Shown piece after piece: positions 9,717 through 17,914 of a stretch of 64,000 nt of DNA. The notes below the pieces were generated by a model that was not told the DNA's origin, ran no database searches, and saw only the letters and a list, made by a program, of their open reading frames with translations. How positions within the stretch are numbered: the stretch's first letter is position 1; the number at the start of each line of letters is the position of its first letter. The translations under genes were made by a program, and so were the position numbers. Origin of the DNA: an uncultured Pseudacidovorax sp. (GTDB taxonomy: Bacteria > Pseudomonadota > Gammaproteobacteria > Burkholderiales > Burkholderiaceae_C); the NCBI RefSeq assembly GCF_913773995.1, contig NZ_CAJYES010000153.1, positions 1-64,000 on the forward strand. Reading direction: 5' to 3'.

Positions 9717-9746
9717 CCCTTCGACGAGCTCAGGGCGAACGGGGTG
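9717..9746 (-). repeat. REP-like palindromic unit, right copy
   Basis: CCCTTCGACGAGCTCAGGGCGAACGGGGTG, inverted relative to 9624-9650. Confidence 0.75.
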
Positions 9747-9784
9747 AGGCCCCGGGCGGCCGAACCGGCAGTGCAGCCGCACAG

Positions 9785-9960
9785 TCCAGGCGGAGGGTGC
9801 CGGTGTGCGTGCGGAGGTGCCATTCGCGGCGCCGTGCAGTGCGGCAGGCACGTCGGTGGAGAGCGAGCACCCGTCTGATGAGGCAAGCCGGTCAGCGCGA
9901 GCGTGCACCGGGAGCGCGCATGCCGGCGCCCTCTGCCGGGTTAGCGTCCCTGCGTCTCGC
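9785..9960 (-). repeat. Right arm of the large imperfect inverted repeat
   Basis: See left arm; also produces matching spurious ORFs on opposite strands. Confidence 0.9.
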
Positions 9961-9962
9961 CC

Positions 9963-10010
9963 GCCCCGTCGCCCCGTCGCCCCGTCGCCCCGTCGCCCTG
10001 TCGACCCGTC
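9963..10010. repeat. 8-bp tandem repeat, 6 copies (GCCCCGTC x4, GCCCTGTC, GACCCGTC)
   Basis: Read directly from sequence. Confidence 0.93.
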
Positions 10011-10144
10011 GACCCTTCAATCCGTCGGCCCTTCAATCCGTCACCCGTTGACCAGCCAACCAGCGACCAGCGCAATGGGCAATGGAAAAACCGAAAGCCA
10101 CAGAACGCAGGCAAGGCGACCAAGGAGCGCCACGTTCCACCCCC

Positions 10145-10249
10145 TCAGCGCCCGATGTTGAACAGCCAAAGAAAGAAGCGCCCCACCATCACCAGCAGCT
10201 CCCACAGCGCCCGCAGCGCGTCCAGCAATCCGGCTTCAGGCGGCACCAC
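10145..10249 (-). CDS. Candidate ~34-aa hydrophobic microprotein (VVPPEAGLLDALRALWELLVMVGRFFLWLFNIGR)
   Basis: GTG start(s) at 10249/10246 preceded by GAAGGGAG Shine-Dalgarno-like sequence; one predicted transmembrane segment; starts about 30 nt after the LysR stop codon; not in supplied ORF track. Confidence 0.5.
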   Translation of the reverse strand: MVPPEAGLLDALRALWELLVMVGRFFLWLFNIGR

Positions 10250-10279
10250 GGCGACTCCCTTCGACAGGACGCATGGCCA

Positions 10280-11230
10280 TCACGCCGCCAGCGCTCCGCC
10301 ATGCGCCCGCAGTTCGCCCAGCCACTCGGGCGACTGCAGCAGCACCAGCGCCGCCTCCAGCGCCCGCGAAGGCCGCACCGCCGCCGGCGCCATGAAGCCC
10401 AGCGGCGTACGCACCGTCGGCCCCACGAGCGGCTGCGCCACCAGGCCAGGCTGGCCGCGCACGGTGTCGACCATCGCGCCCGGCAGCACCGCGCACACAT
10501 CGCCGGTCTGCACCGCCAGCACCAGCGTGAGCACCGAATTGGTCTCGACTGCCGGCGCCACCCCCGCCGCACCCGCCTCGGTGAAGGCGGCGTCGATGAT
10601 GGCGCGGTTGTGCATCTCGGGCGTGAGCAGGCACAGCGGCAGCGCCGCCGCCTCGGCCCAGCCGATGGGCTCACCCATCTGCAGCACCGCGGGCGTCGGG
10701 CTTTCGGGGGATGTGCGCAACAGGAAGTAGTGCTCCTCGATCTGCGGCCAGGTCTGCAGCGCCTTGGCCGCCGGGCCCTGCCGGCCGGTGTAGCCCAGGG
10801 CCAGGTCGATGGCCAGGTGGTCCAGCCCGGTCTCCAGTTCCAGCGAGCTCATCGACAGCACCGTCGGCACGATGCCCGGATGCCGCACGCGCAGTCGCGC
10901 TGCAAAGCGGCTGAGCAGCGGGATGGCCGTGGGCACGGCCGCCATGCGCAGACGCCCGCGTGGCTGGCCGGCCTCGCTGCGCAACTGCTGCTGCAGGCGC
11001 TCGTGCTCGTGCAGCATGCGGTGGGCGCTGGCCAGCACCTGCTCGCCCTCGGGCGTCAGGCCCGCATAGGCCCGGCCCCGACGCACGATGGCCACACCGA
11101 ATTCGGCCTCCAGCGCCCGCATGGCGTTGGACAGCGCCGGCTGCGTGATGTGGCAGGCCGCCGCGGCCCGGCCGAAATGCCGGTGCTCGGCCAGGGCGGC
11201 AAGGTAGCGCAGGGAGGCGAGGAGGTTCAT
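10280..11230 (-). CDS. LysR family transcriptional regulator (possibly formate dehydrogenase regulator FdsR)
   Basis: Start set at MNLLASLRYLAALAEHRHFGRAAAACHITQPALSNAMRALEAEFG, classic LysR HTH; assignment to fds control is positional inference. Confidence 0.9.
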   Translation of the reverse strand: MNLLASLRYLAALAEHRHFGRAAAACHITQPALSNAMRALEAEFGVAIVRRGRAYAGLTPEGEQVLASAHRMLHEHERLQQQLRSEAGQPRGRLRMAAVPTAIPLLSRFAARLRVRHPGIVPTVLSMSSLELETGLDHLAIDLALGYTGRQGPAAKALQTWPQIEEHYFLLRTSPESPTPAVLQMGEPIGWAEAAALPLCLLTPEMHNRAIIDAAFTEAGAAGVAPAVETNSVLTLVLAVQTGDVCAVLPGAMVDTVRGQPGLVAQPLVGPTVRTPLGFMAPAAVRPSRALEAALVLLQSPEWLGELRAHGGALAA

Positions 11231-11281
11231 GCGTCGTCGGGGCGGCAAGGCAGATGAGGCCGTCCCGATGATCGCCCGGCT

Positions 11282-11320
11282 TCCTTGCAAATGGATCGGC
11301 CGGCGATCAATTTGCAAGGA
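11282..11320. promoter_or_regulatory. 39-bp near-perfect palindrome, candidate operator
   Basis: TCCTTGCAAATGGATCGGCCGGCGATCAATTTGCAAGGA; outer 11-bp arms perfect, inner GATCG/CGATC arms perfect; between LysR start (11230) and mrp stop (11357). Confidence 0.7.
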
Positions 11321-11356
11321 CGGGGGGCGGCGCGAAGCCGGTCGCCCCGCAGACGA

Positions 11357-12448
11357 TCAGGTGTTCTTGCTCACCGTGATCGTCGGGAACTTGGACGAGA
11401 AGTCCTTGGCCTTGCCCGCGATGCCCATCGCCACCTGGCGGGCGACGGCCTTGTACAGACCGGCGATCTCGCCGTCGGGATCGGCCACCACGGTGGGCTT
11501 GCCGCCGTCGGCCTGCTCGCGGATGGTCATCGCCAGCGGCAGCGCGCCAAGGTAGGCCATGTTGCGCTCGGCCGCCATCTTCTTGCCGCCCTCGTGGCCG
11601 AAGATGTGCTCCACATGGCCGCAGTTCGTGCACACGTGCACCGCCATGTTCTCCACGATGCCCAGGATGGGCACGCCCACCTTCTCGAACATGGTGATGC
11701 CCTTGCGGGCGTCGAGCAGGGCGATGTCCTGCGGCGTGGTCACGATCACCGCGCCGGTGATGGGCACGCGCTGGCTCAGGCTGAGCTGGATGTCGCCGGT
11801 GCCGGGGGGCATGTCGACCACGAGGTAGTCGATGTCCTTCCAGTTGGTCTGGCGCAGCAGCTGGTCCAGCGCCTGGGTGGCCATGGGGCCGCGCCAGATC
11901 ATGGCCTGGTCGGGGTCGACCAGGAAGCCGATGGACATCAGCTGCACGCCGTGGCCTTCCAGCGGGTCCATGGTCTTGTCGTCGGGGCTGGTGGGCCGGC
12001 CGCTCACGCCCATCATCATGGGCTGGCTGGGGCCGTAGATGTCGGCGTCGAGCAGGCCGACGCGCGCGCCCTCGGCCGCCAGCGCCAGGGCCAGGTTGGC
12101 CGCGGTGGTGCTCTTGCCCACGCCGCCCTTGCCCGAGGCCACGGCCACGATGTTCTTCACGCCCGGCAGCAACTGCACGCCGCGCTGCACGGCATGGGCG
12201 GTGATCTCGGTCAGCACGTTGACCGACACGTTCTCGACGCCGGGCACGGTGCGGGCCGCAGCGACCAGCGCCTTGCGCAGCGCCGGATGCTGGCTTCGGG
12301 CCGGATAGCCCAGCACCAGGTCGAAGGCGACGTCGCCGCCGTCGATCTGCAGGTTGCGCACGGCCTTGGCCGCCACGAAGGACTGGCCGGTGTTCGGGTC
12401 CTGGACGCTCTTGAGCGCGTCGAGCAGGCCCTCGGGGGTCACGGTCAT
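11357..12448 (-). CDS. apbC: Mrp/ApbC family iron-sulfur cluster carrier P-loop ATPase
   Basis: 363 aa; VASGKGGVGKSTTAANLALALA Walker A; CTNCGHVEHIFG C-terminal motif. Confidence 0.94.
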   Translation of the reverse strand: MTVTPEGLLDALKSVQDPNTGQSFVAAKAVRNLQIDGGDVAFDLVLGYPARSQHPALRKALVAAARTVPGVENVSVNVLTEITAHAVQRGVQLLPGVKNIVAVASGKGGVGKSTTAANLALALAAEGARVGLLDADIYGPSQPMMMGVSGRPTSPDDKTMDPLEGHGVQLMSIGFLVDPDQAMIWRGPMATQALDQLLRQTNWKDIDYLVVDMPPGTGDIQLSLSQRVPITGAVIVTTPQDIALLDARKGITMFEKVGVPILGIVENMAVHVCTNCGHVEHIFGHEGGKKMAAERNMAYLGALPLAMTIREQADGGKPTVVADPDGEIAGLYKAVARQVAMGIAGKAKDFSSKFPTITVSKNT

Positions 12449-12522
12449 TGGATTTGGCTCCTCAATTGGGCGGCGAGTCTACGGGGCGGGGCCGGCCGCT
12501 GCCGCGGAAGGGGCAAGCCGCG

Positions 12523-13338
12523 TCAGCCGGCCGGCGCGGCGGGCCCCGCCGAGGCAAAGGCCTCCGGCTCGGCCCTGCGGCGCCGGCGCCGGTCGCCCTG
12601 CGCCGCCCAGTGCACGGCCAGGCCCAGCGCCAGGGCCATGTAGCCCAGGCCGCCCGGCACCCACATCACCAGGCCGGCGATCTGCTGGTCCGTCAGCGGA
12701 TCCAGGCCCCAGGCCCGCGCGCCGGGCGCCTGCAGGGCGTAGAGCGGCTCGCCGGCGAAGGTGAGCAGCGCGCCCAGCAGCCCGGTGTGCGCCAGCGTGG
12801 CCAGCACGGCCAGCAGCACGGCGCCACGACGGTCGGCCGGCGCATGCACGGCGCGGTGGAAGAAGGCGAAAGACGCGACCGCCAGCGCCGCCGTCGCAAC
12901 CCAGTGCACCGCGGCGCCGGTCAGCGTGGCGGCATAGACGACCGGCAGATGCCACAGCCACAGCAGCCCGCCGTGCAGGCACGCGGTCAACGGCAATGCG
13001 ATGCGCGAACCGCGACGAGGGGGCGCCCAACCGACGGCCAGCAGCGCACAGCCCGCCACCAGCACCATCAGCTGCACCATGTGTGCGCCGGCCAGGGTGG
13101 CGGCGAGTCGGCACAGGGGCGAGACCAGCGCCAGTGCCAGTAGAGCCAGCCCCGCGAGCCGCCAGCCGCGGGCGGGGCCCTCCGGCAGGCCCGACTTCAC
13201 CGACGGCCGGCAGGCATGGAAGGCCAGCGCCAGGAGCGGCAGCAGCATGGCAGGCGCCAGGCTCCAGGCGGACCACCAGCCCTGCGGCAGCGCGGGCATG
13301 GCGCCGAGGGTGCACAGGCGGATCAGGTCGAGCGACAT
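12523..13338 (-). CDS. Cytochrome c oxidase assembly protein, CtaG (caa3-type) family
   Basis: Start set at MSLDLIRLCTLGAMPALPQGWW; HMVQLMVLV, LWHLPVVY, polytopic membrane protein. Confidence 0.8.
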   Translation of the reverse strand: MSLDLIRLCTLGAMPALPQGWWSAWSLAPAMLLPLLALAFHACRPSVKSGLPEGPARGWRLAGLALLALALVSPLCRLAATLAGAHMVQLMVLVAGCALLAVGWAPPRRGSRIALPLTACLHGGLLWLWHLPVVYAATLTGAAVHWVATAALAVASFAFFHRAVHAPADRRGAVLLAVLATLAHTGLLGALLTFAGEPLYALQAPGARAWGLDPLTDQQIAGLVMWVPGGLGYMALALGLAVHWAAQGDRRRRRRAEPEAFASAGPAAPAG

Positions 13339-13360
13339 GGCGGGGACTCCTCGGGGTTGG

Positions 13361-13987
13361 TCAGAGACACGGCGGCAGCCGCAGGAGTGGCAAGGCCACG
13401 AAGACGGTGGATGCGGCCGCCAGACCATGCAGCAGCGCCGCCATGAAGGCGATGAAGCGCCGCCGCTCCCGGCGCTGGGCGAAGGCGCTCTCGGGAACCT
13501 CGCCGAGGGGCGGATCGTCGGCATCGGCCTGGCCCACCGCGTCTGCCGGACGCGCCGGGTGACGCGGGCCGGCCGGGTCCAGTCCACGCAGGGTGCGGGC
13601 ATGGCGCAGGCAGCGGCGCGCGGCCAGCAGCAGCAGGACGAGGGTGGCCAGCGTGCCGCCAATCAGGGCGCCGTTGACCCCGTTCCCGGGCCCGGCCGCA
13701 TCGGCCGCCCAACCCGCCGCGCAAGCCACCGACACGCCGCCGTACACGCCCACGAACCAGAGCGACCACAACATGAAGCCCAGCGCCAGCTGCCAGGGGC
13801 TGTCGGGCGACAGCCAGCGCCACGTCCGCGTTGCCCCCGTAGGGCCGCCCTCCTCCTCGCTTCCCCCGCGGGAGAAGGGCCAGGGAAGCGGGGGCGACGA
13901 CGCTCGTGCAGCGCGACTGTCCGCAGGCGGCCGGGCCTTCGCCGCATGCCCGTCCCGCACCGGCGCATCGTTTCGCCCGCCCTTCAT
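13361..13987 (-). CDS. Hypothetical membrane protein of cytochrome oxidase cluster
   Basis: 208 aa from MKGGRNDAPV; ATGA overlap with coxAC; transmembrane segments WQLALGFMLWSLWFVGVYGGVSVA; start codon uncertain. Confidence 0.6.
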   Translation of the reverse strand: MKGGRNDAPVRDGHAAKARPPADSRAARASSPPLPWPFSRGGSEEEGGPTGATRTWRWLSPDSPWQLALGFMLWSLWFVGVYGGVSVACAAGWAADAAGPGNGVNGALIGGTLATLVLLLLAARRCLRHARTLRGLDPAGPRHPARPADAVGQADADDPPLGEVPESAFAQRRERRRFIAFMAALLHGLAAASTVFVALPLLRLPPCL

Positions 13988-16536
13988 GCCCACCCCCGCG
14001 GCACCAGCGCAAAGGCCAGCCAGGCGACCGCACAGGCTCCTGCCGTGTAGTGGCAGAAGGTCGCCACCACGCCAGGCTCGTAGGGCCGTCGCAGGCCGAC
14101 ATGGCCCGCCCGCACCCGCGCCGCCTGCATCAGCGCCAGCACCCCCGCGAGCAGCGTGTGGAAGCCCAGGTAGAGCAGCGTGACGGCGACGATGGCGTCG
14201 TGCGCCTGCAGACGCGGGCGCAGGTCGAGCGTGGCGCCCAGCAGCGCCAGGCCGGCCGCCGCGCCCAGCGCCAGCCCGCCCGCCAACGCCAGGCGCAGAG
14301 CCAGCCCGCCGCCCTCGCCCCGCCGCAGCCGACCGACCGCATTGCGCATCGACACGCTCGCTGCCACCGCCAGCCCGGTCACGACCAGCAGCGGCCACAG
14401 GCCCATCACCGGCCGCGCCGGGGCCTGCCAGCCCGGCGCCACCGTCCACAGGTAGAACCAGCCGAAGAGCAGCGAACTGAAGAACGCCCCATCGGCCAGC
14501 AGCGTGAACTTCATGCCCCACAGCCCCGGCCCGTCGAAGCCATGGGTGTGCGGGCGCAGCACCACGCCGTGGACGTCGGTGACGGCGTCTTGCTCTTCAT
14601 GCGGCGCGCCATAGCCGCGGTGGTCGCCATTGACCCAGGACCAGCGCAGCAGCACCAGCGCTGCCCCCGTCGCTGCGATGGCCGCGGGCCAGTACAGCTT
14701 GAGCAGCAGCATCACGCACAGCAGTGCGATCAGCAGCGCCGCCTGGAAGGGCAGCCAGCTGTTGCCCGGCAGCACGATCAGCTCGGTGGGCCGTGCGGCC
14801 ACGGGGCTGCTGCCCAGCGTCTCGCGGGCCGCCACGCCGCGGGCCAGCGCATGGCGGCCGGCGGCGATCTCGGCGGGCAGGCCCAGCCGCGTCCACAGCG
14901 GATGCCGCGTGTGCACGGCCGGCTGGCTGGCGAAGTTGTAGGCCTCGGCGGGCATCGCCGTGGCCCATTCCAGCGTGTCGGCCTTCCAGGGGTTGACCTC
15001 GGCGCGGCGGCCCAGGCGCCAGTGCAGCACCAGGTCCAGCAGCACCGTGACCACGCCGAAGGCCATGACGAAGCCGAACACCGAGGAGACGAGGTTGGGC
15101 CATTCCCAGCCCAGCCCCGGCTCGTAGGTGTACACGCGCCGCGGCATGCCGAGCAGGCCCGTCCAGTGCATCACCAGGAAGGTACCGTTGAAGCCGATGA
15201 CGGTGAGCCAGAAGCCCGCCCGCGACAGCCGCTTCGACGGCATGCGCCCGCTCATGTGCGGCAGCCAGTAGTAGAGCCCCGCCAGCAGCGGGAACAGCAT
15301 GCCGCCCACCAGCACATAGTGGAAGTGCGCCACCACGAAATGCGTGTCGTGCACCTGCCAGTTGAAGGGCACAAGCGCCAGCATCACGCCCGTCAGCCCC
15401 CCGGCCACGAACACCACCAGGAAGGCCGCGATCCACAGCATGGGCACCTCCCAGCGCGGCCGGCCGGTCCACAGCGTGGCGAGCCAGGCGAAGATCTGCA
15501 CCGCCGTCGGAATGCCCACCAGCATGCTGGCCGCAGAGAAGAAGGCCTGCGCAAGGGCCGGAATGCCCAGCGTGAACATGTGGTGCACCCACAGGCCGAA
15601 GCTCAGGAAGCCGATGCCGATCAGCGAAGCCACCACCCAGCGGTAGCCCACCAGCGGCCGGCCCGCGAACACCGGCACCATGGTGGAGATGAGCCCTGTG
15701 GCGGGCAGGAAGATGATGTAGACCTCCGGGTGGCCGAAGAGCCAGAAGAGGTGCGCCCACAGGAGCGGATCGCCTCCGCGCGTCGGGTCGAAGAAGGCCC
15801 AACCGGCGACGCGCTCCAGCTCCAGCAGCAGAGAGCCAAGGATCAGCGGCGGAAAGCCGATCACGATCATCAGGGAGGTGACCAGCATCGCCCACGCGAA
15901 CACCGGCATGCGCTGCAGCGCCATGCCGGCCGAACGGGTGCGCAGCACCGACACCGCCAGCTCGATGGCCGCCGCCATGGTGGAGATCTCCACGAAGGTG
16001 ATGCCGATGAGCCAGAAGTCCGAGTTGATGCCCGGCGAATAGGTGTTGCTGGACAACGGCGTGTACATGAACCAGCCCGCGTCGGGCGCCAGCTCGAAGG
16101 CCAGGCTGCTGGTGAAGATCACGCCACCGAACAGGTAGCACCAGTAGCCGAAGGACGACAGGCGCGGGAAGACCAGGTCGCGTGCGCCGATCATCTTGGG
16201 CAGCAGGTAGGCCGCGATGCCCTGCAGCATGGGCACGGCGAACAGGAACATCATCAGCGTGCCGTGCATGGTGAAGGCCTGGGCATAGGCCTCGGCGCCC
16301 ATGAAGTCGTGCTGCGGCAGCGCCAGTTGCGCCCGGATGAGCATGGCCAGCACGCCGGCGATCAGAAAGAAGGCGCCGCCGGTGAGCATGAAGCGCTGCG
16401 CGATGGTGCTGTGGTTGACCGCCGCCAGCACGCGCCAGCCGGTCGGGTTGCGCCAGGTCTCGTGCAGGGCGCGGTGCAGGGCGTCGTCGGCCTGCTGGTT
16501 GGTGGCCTCGCTGGTGGGCTGTTCGCGCTCGGTCAC
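13984..16536 (-). CDS. Fused cytochrome c oxidase subunit I/III
   Basis: GTG start at VTEREQPTSEATNQQADD; HPEVYIIFLPATG and VVAHFHYVLVGG heme-copper ligands; C-terminal subunit III-like (LLADGAFFSSLLFGWFYL...LGFHTLLAG). Confidence 0.92.
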   Translation of the reverse strand: MTEREQPTSEATNQQADDALHRALHETWRNPTGWRVLAAVNHSTIAQRFMLTGGAFFLIAGVLAMLIRAQLALPQHDFMGAEAYAQAFTMHGTLMMFLFAVPMLQGIAAYLLPKMIGARDLVFPRLSSFGYWCYLFGGVIFTSSLAFELAPDAGWFMYTPLSSNTYSPGINSDFWLIGITFVEISTMAAAIELAVSVLRTRSAGMALQRMPVFAWAMLVTSLMIVIGFPPLILGSLLLELERVAGWAFFDPTRGGDPLLWAHLFWLFGHPEVYIIFLPATGLISTMVPVFAGRPLVGYRWVVASLIGIGFLSFGLWVHHMFTLGIPALAQAFFSAASMLVGIPTAVQIFAWLATLWTGRPRWEVPMLWIAAFLVVFVAGGLTGVMLALVPFNWQVHDTHFVVAHFHYVLVGGMLFPLLAGLYYWLPHMSGRMPSKRLSRAGFWLTVIGFNGTFLVMHWTGLLGMPRRVYTYEPGLGWEWPNLVSSVFGFVMAFGVVTVLLDLVLHWRLGRRAEVNPWKADTLEWATAMPAEAYNFASQPAVHTRHPLWTRLGLPAEIAAGRHALARGVAARETLGSSPVAARPTELIVLPGNSWLPFQAALLIALLCVMLLLKLYWPAAIAATGAALVLLRWSWVNGDHRGYGAPHEEQDAVTDVHGVVLRPHTHGFDGPGLWGMKFTLLADGAFFSSLLFGWFYLWTVAPGWQAPARPVMGLWPLLVVTGLAVAASVSMRNAVGRLRRGEGGGLALRLALAGGLALGAAAGLALLGATLDLRPRLQAHDAIVAVTLLYLGFHTLLAGVLALMQAARVRAGHVGLRRPYEPGVVATFCHYTAGACAVAWLAFALVPRGWA

Positions 16537-17348
16537 GGGCGGGCCTCCGGCGGGGACGCGGATGCTGCTGCGGCGGCGGCCGGCAGCGTGCCGGCGGCGG
16601 CCTGGGCCGGCGCATTCAGCCAGACTTCGAACTCTTCGGCCGGCATCGCCTGCACCACCATCGGCATGTGGGCATGGCCGGCGCCGCAGAACTCGGCGCA
16701 GACGCCGCGGTAGGTGCCGGGCCGGTCCGCCTGCAGCCGCACGACCAGCGTGCGGCCCGGCACGGCGTCGAGCTTGCCGCCCAGGCGCGGCACCCAGAAG
16801 CCGTGGATCACGTCGGCGCTGCGGGTGTGCACGTCCACCGCGCGGCCGGCGGGCAGGCGCAGCTCGTTGCGCAGGCGCTGGCCGGTGTCGGGGTAATGCA
16901 CCTCCCACCACCACTGGTGGCCGGTGACCTCCACCCGCAGCGGGGCGGCGGCGGCGCCCGGCCAGGGCAGCTGGTGGAAGCCGGCCGGCGAGCCGAAGAC
17001 CAGCAGCGCCGTGATGGCGACGCCCGGCAGCAGCAGCCCGCCGCCGACGAGGCAGCGGCGCGCGATGCGGCGCTGGCGCGCGCTGTCCTCGGCCCGGCGC
17101 GCCTCCTGGCCGGAGCGGTGTTCGCCCCCTTTTTCGACACCCGCCCATTCGCCCTTGCCACCGCAGCGGTCACGACCGGCGCGCATGGCCAGCGCACCCA
17201 GCACCACCATCAGCAGCCAGACCGCCACCGCCATGCCGAACATCCACCACCACACCTGCGCGATGGCGCCGGCCGAGGGCCCGGCTGGGTCAAGGACCGA
17301 CAGCGGCCCCCGGCATCCGCCGAGGAGCGGCAGCAGGCCCAGCCCCAC
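16533..17348 (-). CDS. Cytochrome c oxidase subunit II (CuA), putative lipoprotein
   Basis: CuA motif CAEFCGAGHAHM, QWWWEVHYP; N-terminal lipobox LLGGC; GTG start proposed at VGLGLLPLLGGC. Confidence 0.88.
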   Translation of the reverse strand: MGLGLLPLLGGCRGPLSVLDPAGPSAGAIAQVWWWMFGMAVAVWLLMVVLGALAMRAGRDRCGGKGEWAGVEKGGEHRSGQEARRAEDSARQRRIARRCLVGGGLLLPGVAITALLVFGSPAGFHQLPWPGAAAAPLRVEVTGHQWWWEVHYPDTGQRLRNELRLPAGRAVDVHTRSADVIHGFWVPRLGGKLDAVPGRTLVVRLQADRPGTYRGVCAEFCGAGHAHMPMVVQAMPAEEFEVWLNAPAQAAAGTLPAAAAAASASPPEARP

Positions 17349-17390
17349 AATGGCCGGATGAGCGCCGCACCTCCGAGCCCGGGCCAAGTG

Positions 17391-17846
17391 ATGCCCGAAC
17401 CCATCCGCAGCCGCGCGGCCATTGCGGGCCATCCGCTGCATCCCATGCTGATCCACTTTCCGGTGGCGGCGCTGATCGGCCTGGTGGGCACCGACGGCGC
17501 CTGGTGGTGGACGCAGGACCCCTTCTGGGCGCGCGCCGGCCTGTGGCTGGCGGGCGTGGGCGCGGCCGGCGGCTGGATCGCCAGCGTGGCCGGGCTGATC
17601 GACCTGCTGACGGTCAGGCGCATCCGCCGGCTGGTCACGGCCTGGGGCCACGCCATCGTCGCCGTGATGATGCTGTCGCTGGCCACGCTCAACTGGGCGG
17701 TGCGCTGGCGCGCGGAAGACCCGGCCCAGTGGCTGTGGCCCTGGGGCGCGGGCATCACGCTGTTCACGGCGTGCTTCATCGCGCTGGCCGCCTACCTGGG
17801 CGGGCGGCTGGTGTACGAGAAGGGCGTGGCGGTCGACATGACCTGA
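17391..17846 (+). CDS. DUF2231 domain membrane protein
   Basis: MPEPIRSRAAIAGHPLHPMLIHFPVAALIG typical DUF2231 N-terminus. Confidence 0.85.
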   Translation: MPEPIRSRAAIAGHPLHPMLIHFPVAALIGLVGTDGAWWWTQDPFWARAGLWLAGVGAAGGWIASVAGLIDLLTVRRIRRLVTAWGHAIVAVMMLSLATLNWAVRWRAEDPAQWLWPWGAGITLFTACFIALAAYLGGRLVYEKGVAVDMT

Positions 17847-17914
17847 GCCAGCACCGCCTGCCCCGGAGTGGGTCGGATGAGGACGCGCCTTCGCCAGTAC
17901 GTGGCAGGCACCAC

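Noticed and set aside
9238-10010. Insertion sequence
   Set aside because: Inverted repeats are present but no transposase or recognisable target-site duplication; kept as repeat element only.
9963-10050. Possible CRISPR-like array
   Set aside because: Contiguous 8-bp units with no spacers and no cas genes; simple tandem repeat.
9178-10161. Overlapping short ORFs on both strands in the fdsG-LysR gap (including MRAEVPFAAPCSAAG... and MPHQTGARSPPTCL...)
   Set aside because: They are generated by the inverted repeat arms; the same peptide arises from opposite strands, no credible domain or start context.
13906-16713. 935-aa plus-strand ORF
   Set aside because: Antisense to the fused cytochrome oxidase subunit I/III gene.
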